NCBI GenBank assembly: GCA_040902195.1
Contig: JBBDXS010000002.1
Coordinates: forward strand, 62,001 to 126,000
Source of the DNA: JBBDXS01 sp040902195
Lineage (GTDB): Bacteria; Chloroflexota; Dehalococcoidia; DSTF01; RBG-16-68-14
Direction: 5' to 3'
DNA: 64,000 nucleotides
The position numbers were made by a program, and so were the translations under genes. Shown one piece after another: positions 32,139 through 40,347 of this stretch. The first letter of the stretch is position 1, and each line of letters starts with the position of its first letter. Under the pieces are notes generated by a model. The model was given only the letters and a program-made list of their open reading frames with translations, was not told the DNA's origin and made no database searches.

Positions 32139-32925
32139 CCTCATAGCGAAACGTCGCGTCGCCGACCTGTACCGTATCGCCCGAATCGAGCACCGCCCAG
32201 CCGACAGCGCGGCCGTTCACGTTGGTGTCGCCCGCTACGCCGTGGAACAGTACGCGGCCCTCGCGCTGCCAGAGGCGCGCCTCCGTCCTACCCCTCCCGT
32301 GCCCCACGACGATATCGCACGCCGGGTCGCTTCCAACGCGCAGAGGGCTCTCGCCTATAGTGGCGCCGGCCGGGTGAGCGGTGCCCGCTTCGACAACGAG
32401 CCGGGCGGGGGCTGCGGAGGGAGATGGCATCCTGATGGGACGGACGTCTTCGTCCGGCAGTGGGGCCGCGGAGGTGTCGCGTGGAGCGCTTGTAGCCTGC
32501 TCCAGCGCGAGCGGCAACGCATCGATGTTCTCCCGTATCACGAGCGACGCCTTCTCGCTGCGCGGCCTGACGGGCTTCACGAAGTCCATGTCTACGAGGC
32601 CACGCTCGCGCTGCCAGTAACGGTATGCCAGGTCGACCACCTCAGGCGGCGCGTCGCAATCGACGTGGAGAAGCGCCCAGGGGCTGCGCTGCGCGGGCGC
32701 ATCGTGTTCGACGCCGTCCGCGCCGCGCGCGATCGCCTCGTGCGCGCGATCGAGGCGGTCGAGGGCTCCGTCGAGTTCCGCCGAGCCGTTCGCGCTGAGC
32801 AGACACTTGTCGCGCAGCGCGCGGTACACCTCGCCCGCGAGCGCGCGCGGCGCCGTCGGCAGGAGGTAGAGCGCGCGGAACGCGGCAGCGGTGCCGATGA
32901 CATCGATCTCGTGCTGCTCGATCAT
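32128..32925 (-). CDS. FHA domain protein at the end of the Tad operon
   Basis: A 265-residue protein. The C-terminal 80 residues form an FHA domain (PLRVGSDPACDIVVGHGRGRTEARL..VNGRAVGWAVLDSGDTVQVGDATF); the usual G-R-S is G-S-D, so phosphothreonine recognition may be altered. The middle has ALLHVDCDAPPEVVDLAYRYW, which resembles a J-domain helix pair without the HPD loop. Its ATG overlaps the tadC stop by four bases, placing it as the last gene of the pilus operon. A structural or signalling role in pilus assembly is inferred. It overlaps the convergent dehydrogenase gene by 11 bases. Confidence 0.8.
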   Translation of the reverse strand: MIEQHEIDVIGTAAAFRALYLLPTAPRALAGEVYRALRDKCLLSANGSAELDGALDRLDRAHEAIARGADGVEHDAPAQRSPWALLHVDCDAPPEVVDLAYRYWQRERGLVDMDFVKPVRPRSEKASLVIRENIDALPLALEQATSAPRDTSAAPLPDEDVRPIRMPSPSAAPARLVVEAGTAHPAGATIGESPLRVGSDPACDIVVGHGRGRTEARLWQREGRVLFHGVAGDTNVNGRAVGWAVLDSGDTVQVGDATFRYEASC

Positions 32926-33836
32926 GACTGTTGAAGAAACTCCACAAGCGTGATGATGATCGGCCCGAGGATGAAGATGAAGAGCGAAGGCATCAGACAG
33001 AACACGAGCGGGAAGACCATCTTCACCGGCGCGCGACGCGCTTCCTGCTCGGCGCGCTGACGGCGTCGCACGCGCATCCGCTGGCCCTGCGCGCGCAGCA
33101 CGCGCGCCAGGCTGCTGCCGAGCTGCTCGGCCTGGATGACCGCGTTCGCGAAGCTGCGCACGTCGTCGAGGCCTGTGCGCCCGCCGAGATCGAGGAGCGA
33201 TTCGCGGCGCGCCTTGCCCACGCTGATCTCGCGCAGCATCTGGCGGATTTCGTCCGCGAGCGGCCCTGCCTGCTTATCGGCGACCTGGCGGAACGCCGCG
33301 TCGAGACCGAGGCCGGCTTCGACACAAACGGTGAGCAGATCGAGCGAGTCTGGTAGCGCGCGGAGCATAGCGTTCTGGCGGCCCTTCGCCCGCGCCGAGA
33401 GCCAGACGATGGGCAGGAAGGCGCCGATCGCGGCGAAGAACGGCGTCACGATCACCGCGGTGACGGGCGGGGCCCCGCCCGCCGCCGCGATGACGAGAGC
33501 CAGGAAGCCGAGCGACAGCAACGAAGCCACCGCCACAACCAGCGCGAAGAACGCCGCCGAACGCATAGGCATCCCAGCTACTACTAACCGCTGCTCGGTT
33601 CGCCGCACATAGGCCGATGGCAGCAGCGACGCAAGACGCTGGCCGACCGATTCGACCAGCGGCGCGACCACACGATGGTGGAAGGGCGCGACGCCCAGCG
33701 CCGCGCTCCCTCCAGCCGACGGAACGAGCGCGCGGATACGCGCATCGGCCGGCTGTCCGGCGCTCTGGAACAACCACGCCGCGAGCGCGGCCAGAGCACA
33801 GAACGTGAACAACGCGATCGAGAAGCTCAGCACCAT
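32922..33836 (-). CDS. tadC: Type II/IV secretion F family protein, TadC
   Basis: A 304-residue inner-membrane platform protein with hydrophobic helices at the N-terminus (VLSFSIALFTFCALAALAAWLF), near residues 92-145 and at the C-terminus (FILGPIIITLVEFLQQS). The cytosolic T2SSF domain contains LPDSLDLLTVCVEAGLGLDAAFRQVA and LGSSLARVLRAQGQRMRVRRRQRAEQEA. It partners TadB to anchor the ATPase in the Flp pilus machine. The start shares one base with the tadB stop (TGATG). Confidence 0.92.
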   Translation of the reverse strand: MVLSFSIALFTFCALAALAAWLFQSAGQPADARIRALVPSAGGSAALGVAPFHHRVVAPLVESVGQRLASLLPSAYVRRTEQRLVVAGMPMRSAAFFALVVAVASLLSLGFLALVIAAAGGAPPVTAVIVTPFFAAIGAFLPIVWLSARAKGRQNAMLRALPDSLDLLTVCVEAGLGLDAAFRQVADKQAGPLADEIRQMLREISVGKARRESLLDLGGRTGLDDVRSFANAVIQAEQLGSSLARVLRAQGQRMRVRRRQRAEQEARRAPVKMVFPLVFCLMPSLFIFILGPIIITLVEFLQQS

Positions 33837-34798
33837 CAGACGTCCACTCGCAATGAGCGCCGGATGGCGATGAAACCGAGAAGTTGTAGCGCGAACGCGA
33901 TCGCGAGCTGCACCTGCCCGACCGGCTCGGTGAACAGCTTCGACCACACCCACGGCATAATCGCGAGCAGGATCAGCCCGATCACGACCGGATACACGGC
34001 GAGGATCGTACCGGTCATCCGCTGCTGTGCCGTAAACGTCTCGACGTCGCCGCGGATGCGTTCGCGTTCGCGCAGCGTCTCGGCGGCCTGATCGAGCACC
34101 TCGGCGAGATTACCGCCCGTCGTGCGCTGTACGAGGACGGCCGTCAGTGCGATATCGAGATCGGCGCTGCCGACGCGCGTGCCGAGCGCCTGGAGTGCGT
34201 CCTGCATGTTCGCGCCGAGGCGGACGTCGTTTAGGAGCAGCGTGAGCTCATCGGCCAGCGGCGGCCCGAGCTGCTGCGCGGCGGCCTCGATCCCCTGCTC
34301 GAACGCGAAGCCGGAGCGCAGCGACGAGGCGAGGCTGGGCAGCAGCTCGATGAGCTGTTTCTCGATGCGGGCGATACGTCTCCGGCTCGCGGACCTCACG
34401 TAGAACGCCGGCGAGAGATAGGTGGCGGCGGCCAGCACAGCTCCGAGGACGCCGCCGATCGCGTTGCCCTGCGCGAGCGCCACAACGACGGCGAACGCGC
34501 CGATCGCGAGCACGAGCCGCAACAGCACGTACTCGACGACGCGGAGCTGAATGCCGGCCTGCTGAAGATCGGCGGCCGTCGATCGCGCCCATAAGCTTTC
34601 GTTGAACAGCCCGCCCACGCCGGGCAGGACGGAGCGCCGGCGGCGCAGAAGCGCTCGCGCCTCCTGCGGACCAGTGCTCGTGGGCGCTCCGAGCGAGCGG
34701 ATGCGCGCGTCCGGTTGCATCGCGCGCGACGGCGTCAGCAGCGCGTACGCCGCGGCCGCGATCGCGAGGAAGACAAACAGGCCGGCGGCGAACGGCAT
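33836..34798 (-). CDS. tadB: Flp pilus assembly protein TadB
   Basis: A 320-residue platform protein paired with TadC. It has an N-terminal helix, two helices near residues 93-140 and a T2SSF domain (LIELLPSLASSLRSGFAFEQGIEAAA..LADELTLLLNDVRLGANMQDAL..TTGGNLAEVLDQAAETLRER), followed by two C-terminal helices. ATG 34798 shares one base with the tadA stop. Within the operon the order tadA-tadB-tadC is the standard one. Confidence 0.93.
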   Translation of the reverse strand: MPFAAGLFVFLAIAAAAYALLTPSRAMQPDARIRSLGAPTSTGPQEARALLRRRRSVLPGVGGLFNESLWARSTAADLQQAGIQLRVVEYVLLRLVLAIGAFAVVVALAQGNAIGGVLGAVLAAATYLSPAFYVRSASRRRIARIEKQLIELLPSLASSLRSGFAFEQGIEAAAQQLGPPLADELTLLLNDVRLGANMQDALQALGTRVGSADLDIALTAVLVQRTTGGNLAEVLDQAAETLRERERIRGDVETFTAQQRMTGTILAVYPVVIGLILLAIMPWVWSKLFTEPVGQVQLAIAFALQLLGFIAIRRSLRVDV

Positions 34799-36120
34799 CA
34801 CGACGCGCCCCACCCTCCAATCGATTCGTAGGTCGTCCAGTCGATGTTCACACCGGCGCTCGCGAAACGCTCGGCAAACGTGGGCACCATGCCGGTCGGC
34901 GTCAGGCGGCCCTGGACCGCGCCGTTCCCGTCGACTCCCTCGCGCTCGAAGCGGAAGAGGTCCTTCATCGTGACGACCTCGCCCTCGATGCCGGTCACTT
35001 CTGCGACGGCGACGACGCGCCTCCGCCCGTCCGAGAATCGCGTGAGGTGGACGAGCAGTTGGAGCGCGGAGGCCATCTGTTCGCGCATGGCACGCACGGG
35101 CAGATCGAGCCCGGCCATCAAGATCATGTTCTCGATGCGCGCGAGCGCGTCGCGAGTGGAGTTGGCGTGAACCGTCGTGAGCGAGCCTTCGTGCCCGGTG
35201 TTCATCGCCTGCATCATGTCGAACGCCTCGCCGCCGCGGACCTCGCCCACGATGATGCGGTCCGGCCGCATGCGGAGCGCGTTGCGCAGGAGATCGCGCT
35301 GCGACACCTCGTTGCGCCCCTCCATGTTCGCCGGGCGCGCCTCCATTGCGATGGCGTGCCGCTGCTGCAGCTTGAGCTCGATCGGGTCTTCGATCGTGAC
35401 GACGCGCTCGTTGTTGGGGATGCAGCCCGAGAGCGCGTTGAGCATCGTCGTCTTGCCCGTGCCGGAACCGCCGGAGATGACGATGTTGAGCTTCTGCTTG
35501 ATGCAGACGGCCAGGAACTCGGCGAGCGGGCGCGTGAGCGTGCCGTTCCCGAGCAGGTCCTCGACCGTGTGCTTGTCGCTCCGGAACTTGCGGATCGTGA
35601 TCGTCGGGCTGCGCGGCACGAGCGGCGGGATGACGATGTTGACGCGCGAGCCGTCCGGCAGCCGCGCATCGACGAGCGGCGACGACTCATCGACGCGGCG
35701 TCCCAGCGGCGCGATGATACGATCGATAATACGGAGGATGTGCGTCACGTCGCGAAAGCGCACGGGCGCCGGATAGATCACACCGTCGCGCTCGGCGTAG
35801 ATGTCGTCCGGGGCGTTCACCATCACTTCGGAGACGTTCGGGTCGTCGATCAGCGGCTGGATCGGGCCGAGTCCGACCGCCTCATCGAGCACCGCGCGGA
35901 CGACGGCCTCCTTCGCTTCGCCGTAGAGCGCTCCCGCCATCTCGTTGGCGAGCGCGCGCACCGTCGCCTCGACGGCGGGGCGAGCGTCCCCCGGCGCGCG
36001 CTTCTCCAGCGCCGGCAGGTCGATCTCCTGCAGGAGGCGCTGGTGAATGCGGTGCACGAGCTCCGACTGCTCGGGCTCAAGCCCGACCGCGCTGTCGCGA
36101 CGCGGCGTGAAGATGGTCAC
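34798..36120 (-). CDS. tadA: Pilus assembly ATPase TadA/CpaF
   Basis: A 440-residue hexameric secretion ATPase. An N-terminal domain (LGPIQPLIDDPNVSEVMVNAPDDIYAERDG) leads to the ATPase core with Walker A GGSGTGKTT, the Asp box VVTIEDPIELKLQQ, Walker B RPDRIIVGEVRGGEAFDMM and the His box NTGHEGSLTTVHANS. It powers Flp pilin polymerisation from the cytosolic face. The GTG at 36120 was chosen: AGGAGG lies seven bases upstream and GTGA overlaps the tadZ stop by four bases; an ATG 18 bases earlier has no such site. Confidence 0.95.
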   Translation of the reverse strand: MTIFTPRRDSAVGLEPEQSELVHRIHQRLLQEIDLPALEKRAPGDARPAVEATVRALANEMAGALYGEAKEAVVRAVLDEAVGLGPIQPLIDDPNVSEVMVNAPDDIYAERDGVIYPAPVRFRDVTHILRIIDRIIAPLGRRVDESSPLVDARLPDGSRVNIVIPPLVPRSPTITIRKFRSDKHTVEDLLGNGTLTRPLAEFLAVCIKQKLNIVISGGSGTGKTTMLNALSGCIPNNERVVTIEDPIELKLQQRHAIAMEARPANMEGRNEVSQRDLLRNALRMRPDRIIVGEVRGGEAFDMMQAMNTGHEGSLTTVHANSTRDALARIENMILMAGLDLPVRAMREQMASALQLLVHLTRFSDGRRRVVAVAEVTGIEGEVVTMKDLFRFEREGVDGNGAVQGRLTPTGMVPTFAERFASAGVNIDWTTYESIGGWGAS

Positions 36121-37352
36121 GTCCGCGCCTCCTGCCATTGTCCCGTGGCTGCGTGGCGGCTTGGAAGGATGCGCGAGAGCAGGCCATCGCGCCCGTTCTG
36201 TTCGGGACTGGACGGCGTGCCGCCGATCGCCTCGGCCAGCTCGATAACGGCGGCGGCGGCGGCGCTGCGCGCATTCGTCTCGACGACCGAGCGGCCTGCC
36301 TGCGCGAAGCGGCGCACCGCGCGGTCGTAGGGGACCGTCCAGAAGATCGGCGCGCCCAGCGCCTGCTCGATACTGTCCGGACGCACCTCAATCTCCGAGG
36401 ACGCCGTGTTGAGGACGATGCGCACGCGTTCGTCGAGGCGGCTGATGCTGCGTAGCGCCTGGAACGCCTGCAGCGAATCGTGCACGCTGGCATACTCCGG
36501 CGTCGTCACCCACAAGACGACCGACGCGGCGCTCAGCGCGGCGATGCTGACCTCGCTCATCGTGCTCGCGGTGTCGACGACGACGGCGTCGTACTGGCGC
36601 GCGAGCGTACGCAGCAACGACTCGAGACGCTCCGGCGGCAGGCCGCGCCAGTCGAACGGGCTCGGCGGCGCGGCGAGAACGGCGAGGCCGTTCCCGTGGT
36701 ATGTGAGGTACGGGCGCATGCTCTCGGGCCGCTCGCTATCGAAGTCGCGCAGCGCGTCGATGACGGTGCGTTCGCCGTGCAGCGCGAGGCTGTCCGCGGC
36801 GTCACCGAACGTATCGTCCGCGTCGACAAGGACAGCGGACTGGCCGCTCCGGACGAGCGCGACGGCGAGGTTCGTCGCGAGCGTCGTCTTGCCGACGCCG
36901 CCCTTCGCGCCAGAGACCGTGATGATCGCACCCGCCGCCCCGAGCACCACACCGGACGTCTCGCCGAGGCGGCGGCGCTCCTCCGACTCGAGCGAGGCAA
37001 TCAGCGAGCGCTCCAGCTCGACCGGCTTGAGCGGCGTCAGCAGGAAGTCGCGCGCGCCCGCGAGCATCGCCTTGCGCACGAGCGGCAGCTCGCTCGAGCC
37101 GGCGTACGCGATCACGGGCGTCTGCGGCAGCGCGTGCACGAGCGACTCGATCGTCTGCACCGCGCGCGCGACCGGCTCGTTCATGCCGCAGAGCACGATG
37201 TCGGGGCGAGCGTCCGCAGCGAGCGAAACCGCCTCCGTCCCGAGCCCGGCCTGGCCTGCGACGTCGAATGCGGCTTGCTGGACGAGGCGACCGACCTGGA
37301 AGCGCGCCTCCGGGTCTTGATCGACGACGAGTACCGTCGGGTTCGTGGCCAT
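36117..37352 (-). CDS. tadZ: TadZ/CpaE-like protein: pseudo-receiver plus ParA/MinD ATPase
   Basis: A 411-residue protein. Residues 1-125 form a receiver-like domain (TVLVVDQDPEARFQVG) that has Gly where the phospho-Asp should be (IVLCGMNEP) and LLTPLKP in place of the Lys motif. Residues 140-390 are a MinD/ParA domain with deviant Walker A SGAKGGVGKTTLATNL, AVLVDADDTFGDAA and YDAVVVDTAS. TadZ places the Tad machine in the cell and is normally receiver-dead. It lies between cpaB and tadA. Confidence 0.9.
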   Translation of the reverse strand: MATNPTVLVVDQDPEARFQVGRLVQQAAFDVAGQAGLGTEAVSLAADARPDIVLCGMNEPVARAVQTIESLVHALPQTPVIAYAGSSELPLVRKAMLAGARDFLLTPLKPVELERSLIASLESEERRRLGETSGVVLGAAGAIITVSGAKGGVGKTTLATNLAVALVRSGQSAVLVDADDTFGDAADSLALHGERTVIDALRDFDSERPESMRPYLTYHGNGLAVLAAPPSPFDWRGLPPERLESLLRTLARQYDAVVVDTASTMSEVSIAALSAASVVLWVTTPEYASVHDSLQAFQALRSISRLDERVRIVLNTASSEIEVRPDSIEQALGAPIFWTVPYDRAVRRFAQAGRSVVETNARSAAAAAVIELAEAIGGTPSSPEQNGRDGLLSRILPSRHAATGQWQEART

Positions 37353-37362
37353 AGCTTCCTCC

Positions 37363-38208
37363 TTACGGCGCCAGCGCCGGCGGCGAGATGAACTGCAGCA
37401 GGTTCGCTTCGCTCGGTGGCGCGATCTGTTGGTCGCCGGCAGCGCGGAGCGAGAGCCAGATCACACCGCCGGTCTCCTGCACGAGCGCCAGGAGCTGCGC
37501 ATCACCGGGCGCGACGGCGAGCGTGGCGCTCTGCGCCTGCGGCTGACGCTCGACATCCTCCGGCCGCTGGCCGTACGTGCCGCCCGCGCTGGCGCCGTCG
37601 GACGCCTGCGGGACGGGCTGCTGCGCCTCCTGCGCGACCGAGAGCACCTGCACGTTCTGGAGCAGCGTCACGCTCTTAATGTCCGCCGGGTTGTCGCTCG
37701 AAGCGCTGCCCGCCGCGTTCGGGAACACCGCGATGACATCGACGTAGTTGCCGGGCAAGAGCAGGCCGCCGACGCCCGTCACTTCCGAGACCTTCACGGC
37801 GACCGCGCGCATGCCCGGCGGCAGCACGAGCGCGAGGTCCTTGTCGTCCGTTACTGCGCTCAGGCCGACCTTGAGGCCGGTGACCTGCTCGCCCGCCTGG
37901 AGCGGGAAGCGCGACGGCAGGCCGACGATCTGCTCGACGTTGGCGTAGACGCCGCTGAGCGCCTCGTCCGGCTGCACGGCGCGCAGCTCGAGCATGTCGG
38001 CCGTAAGAACTGTGTTCGCCCCAACGTCGCTCTTGGCGACGACGATGTCGACCGTGCCCGCGGCGCTGCCGCTCGTCCTGGTGTCGCTACGCTGCTGCAG
38101 CGCGACGAAGACGAGGGCTGCCGCGACGACGGCGAAGAAGAGCGCCGCGATGAGCATCGCGCGGTTGCGTTGGTCGCTGGCTGGTCGTGCGGCGATGGCG
38201 CGTGCCAT
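37363..38208 (-). CDS. cpaB: Flp pilus assembly protein CpaB/RcpC
   Basis: A 281-residue exported protein with one N-terminal helix (AMLIAALFFAVVAAALVFVAL, about residues 18-38), a SAF domain (TVDIVVAKSDVGANTVLTADMLELRAV) and the RcpC domain with PPGMRAVAVKVSEVTGVGGLLLPGNYVDVIAVF. In diderm bacteria CpaB helps the secretin; no secretin is encoded here, so it presumably stabilises the pilus channel across the cell wall. It has a GGAGGAA Shine-Dalgarno. Confidence 0.92.
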   Translation of the reverse strand: MARAIAARPASDQRNRAMLIAALFFAVVAAALVFVALQQRSDTRTSGSAAGTVDIVVAKSDVGANTVLTADMLELRAVQPDEALSGVYANVEQIVGLPSRFPLQAGEQVTGLKVGLSAVTDDKDLALVLPPGMRAVAVKVSEVTGVGGLLLPGNYVDVIAVFPNAAGSASSDNPADIKSVTLLQNVQVLSVAQEAQQPVPQASDGASAGGTYGQRPEDVERQPQAQSATLAVAPGDAQLLALVQETGGVIWLSLRAAGDQQIAPPSEANLLQFISPPALAP

Positions 38209-38218
38209 GACGTTCCTC

Positions 38219-39454
38219 CTATTCGAGCAGCCCGCGGCTGATGATTGCGGCAGCTATTTCGCGGAAGGCGTCCGGAATATCGGACGCCGTCGTGACTTCG
38301 ACATAGTGATCCGTGCCGGATGCGATGCACTTGAGAAGACGTCTGTCTGCGACAAAGTCATCATCGCCGTTGCCCACGCTTCCGCACGCGGTGGACCCGT
38401 TGTGCTGAGGGCATACGCCGAGCCCGACGACATAGATTTCGGCACCAAGTCCAACAGCAAGGTCGTATGTCTTGCGATCCACTTGCCGTTCGTACTCACG
38501 AGCAGCCTGACATCCCCCTGGGTTGTCCCCGGTAACTGGGTCTACTAAGCCCCGACAATCGTCCGGTGGCGGGTTGTCCCCGATAGCGAAGTGGTTGTCG
38601 CCATCGGTCAAGAGAACGATCGTCTTTCGGGTCGTCTGACCGCTTGCTTCGAGAAGCTCATCAGCCTTTAGCAATGCACGGCAGATGTTTGTCCCGCCGC
38701 CGGGTGTGGTGGCAGCGATCACACTATGGAGCGCCGGAGCGTTTGTGGTGAGTGGTGAGATCCAGGACGCCGGGATGCGGCCGGGCTGACCGAACAGGTA
38801 ATAGTGGGCTTCGTAGGGAGCATAGCCGACCCGACTTGCGGTGTTCAGTCCACCTAGCAATACGTCCACGAGGGTGTGAGCCGCGCTGCGCGCCTCGTCA
38901 ATCGGGCAGCTACTCGTTCCAGCCTCCCCGTTGCAGCCAAAATTCATGCTGCTAGATGCGTCAAGCAAGATGACCGTATCCGTGGGCACGGACTGGATCG
39001 TGAGGCCGGCGGCGGAGCTGGCTGAGATGTCGAAGGCGGGGACGCCGAATATGCTGGAGAACAGCATTGTGGAAGGCTTAGTTATCGTGACGCGCAGGCT
39101 GTCGCAGTGGCTATCGGGCGGAGGCGTGGGACAGGGAGTGGGTCCGGCGCCCGGGTTCGGGTTGTCGCAGATGGCCGTCGAGGACGAATCGTTGTAGCAG
39201 AGCAGATCAACGTCGACGCCACTTGCGGCGTAGCCGTTCTTCGCCGCCCAGCCGTACGCAGCCGCGACGGCGTCGCTGTCGCTCACGAGCAGGTCTTGCG
39301 CGCCGGCGGCCGCGGCGAGATCGGCCGCGCGCTGGACGCTGCGGCGCTCGGCGAGCCAGAGACCGACGTCGATGACGACGGCGGCCATGACGAAGATGAC
39401 GGTGATCACGCCTACAAACAGCACGAGCGTTTGTCCTCGTTCCCCACGTTTCAT
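38219..39454 (-). CDS. TadG-like pilus protein with VWA domain
   Basis: A 411-residue protein beginning MKRGERGQTLVLFVGVITVIFVM, the TadE/TadG-type N-terminal helix, then a pseudopilin-like region (LAERRSVQRAADLAAAAGAQ) and, from about residue 155, a von Willebrand A domain with MIDAS motif LLDASSSMNFG and VLLTDGDNHFA. It has many cysteines, suggesting disulfides outside the cell. TadG proteins may bind surfaces or anchor the pilus. Parts of the VWA region use codons that look more AT-rich than neighbouring genes. It shares one base with the tadE stop. Confidence 0.87.
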   Translation of the reverse strand: MKRGERGQTLVLFVGVITVIFVMAAVVIDVGLWLAERRSVQRAADLAAAAGAQDLLVSDSDAVAAAYGWAAKNGYAASGVDVDLLCYNDSSSTAICDNPNPGAGPTPCPTPPPDSHCDSLRVTITKPSTMLFSSIFGVPAFDISASSAAGLTIQSVPTDTVILLDASSSMNFGCNGEAGTSSCPIDEARSAAHTLVDVLLGGLNTASRVGYAPYEAHYYLFGQPGRIPASWISPLTTNAPALHSVIAATTPGGGTNICRALLKADELLEASGQTTRKTIVLLTDGDNHFAIGDNPPPDDCRGLVDPVTGDNPGGCQAAREYERQVDRKTYDLAVGLGAEIYVVGLGVCPQHNGSTACGSVGNGDDDFVADRRLLKCIASGTDHYVEVTTASDIPDAFREIAAAIISRGLLE

Positions 39455-39924
39455 CAGCAGCCCGTCGAATCCGGCGGGGTGTATTCGAGTCGCGCGTCTG
39501 CGCTGGCCAGCATAGGCAGACCCGGCAGGGAAACCCCCACCAATGATCCCAATCCTGTCTGGAACTCGTATGTGTAATCGAGTTCAATCTCTACGTTGTC
39601 GCCTGTTTGGATCCCAGGGATCCCGTTCGCGTCTTCGTAATTCACATCAACTGTGCCAGCCGCAAACATGCCCTTGGTCCCGTTGGCGGTTAGCTGTTGA
39701 ATTTCTGAGCAGGTAACTGGCGCACCGCTAGAGAATGCATTTCCCCCAACGGAGGCGTAGCGCGCACCTTCTCGCGCCGCGTGGTCAAGTATCAAGCGGC
39801 GGTTGACAGCCATGCCGAAATCGACAATCGCAAGCAAGAAGAGGATGATGAGCGGGGCCAGGAGCGCAAACTCCAAGAGTGCCTGGCCCCGCTCATCTCT
39901 TACTGGCTTCCGGTTGATCGGCAC
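39454..39924 (-). CDS. tadE: TadE-like pseudopilin
   Basis: A 156-residue protein with prepilin-like N-terminus DERGQALLEFALLAPLIILF: cleavage is expected after Gly, leaving Glu at +5 and Phe at +6, followed by one hydrophobic helix. The rest is a small beta domain with the LILDHAAREGARYAS motif of the TadE family. The GTG start has AGGA about eight bases upstream; a longer open frame to 40080 covers the flp gene and was not used. It would be processed by the prepilin peptidase at 19.5 kb. Confidence 0.88.
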   Translation of the reverse strand: MPINRKPVRDERGQALLEFALLAPLIILFLLAIVDFGMAVNRRLILDHAAREGARYASVGGNAFSSGAPVTCSEIQQLTANGTKGMFAAGTVDVNYEDANGIPGIQTGDNVEIELDYTYEFQTGLGSLVGVSLPGLPMLASADARLEYTPPDSTGC

Positions 39925-39961
39925 GTCGCTTTTCCTAGTCGCGCTTATGAGCGTTCGCGAC

Positions 39962-40201
39962 CTACGGCGTGCACGGGGTCGACAGGTTGTCGAAGTCGAT
40001 GCACTCGCCGATGCCGGCGGCCATTCCCTGCAACGGCCCTGTAAACGCAATCGCTCCAACGGCAACGAGCCCAGCCGCAATCAGGCCGCCGAGCAACGCG
40101 TACTCGAGCAGGTCCTGGCCGCGCTCTTCACGCAGGCGCGCGCCGAGGCCGCGGACGGCCAGGTAGCCGCGCATCAGCGCTTCGTTCAGTAGTGCAGTCA
40201 T
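39962..40201 (-). CDS. flp: Flp/PilA family type IVb pilin
   Basis: A 79-residue prepilin. A 28-residue leader ends REERG, and the mature part begins QDLLEYALLGGLIAAGLVAVGAI with Glu at +5 and Tyr at +6, the type IVb (Flp) signature. The short tail has two cysteines (GECIDFDNLSTPCTP). It is the main pilus subunit, polymerised by TadA/B/C. The ATG follows GGAGGAGAG. A very stable hairpin lies 21 bases upstream of the ATG. Confidence 0.95.
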   Translation of the reverse strand: MTALLNEALMRGYLAVRGLGARLREERGQDLLEYALLGGLIAAGLVAVGAIAFTGPLQGMAAGIGECIDFDNLSTPCTP

Positions 40202-40221
40202 CTCTCTCCTCCTTGTGTCCG

Positions 40222-40249
40222 GCCCGGGGCGGGACAGTGTCCACGCCCC
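40222..40249 (-). promoter_or_regulatory. Stable hairpin in the flp leader
   Basis: CCGGGGCG (40222-40229) pairs with CGCCCCGG (40242-40249), and inside it GGAC pairs with GTCC around an AGT loop with a single-base bulge. It ends 20 bases before the flp ATG and leaves the GGAGG site free. It may protect or attenuate the pilin mRNA. A separate stem, TGCCGGC pairing with GCCGGCA near 40317-40340, probably ends transcription of the upstream kinase-like gene. Confidence 0.55.
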
Positions 40250-40347
40250 GGACCAAAACGCGCTAGTAGTTGGTGTTCACGCTCGTCGTGTTCTTCGCCT
40301 CGCACCTCCTTGTGAACTGCCGGCGGCGGGGACTGCCGGCAACAAGC

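Noticed and set aside
34799..34813. GTG 34813 as the tadB start
   Set aside because: ATG 34798 gives the TGATG coupling seen at other junctions of the operon.
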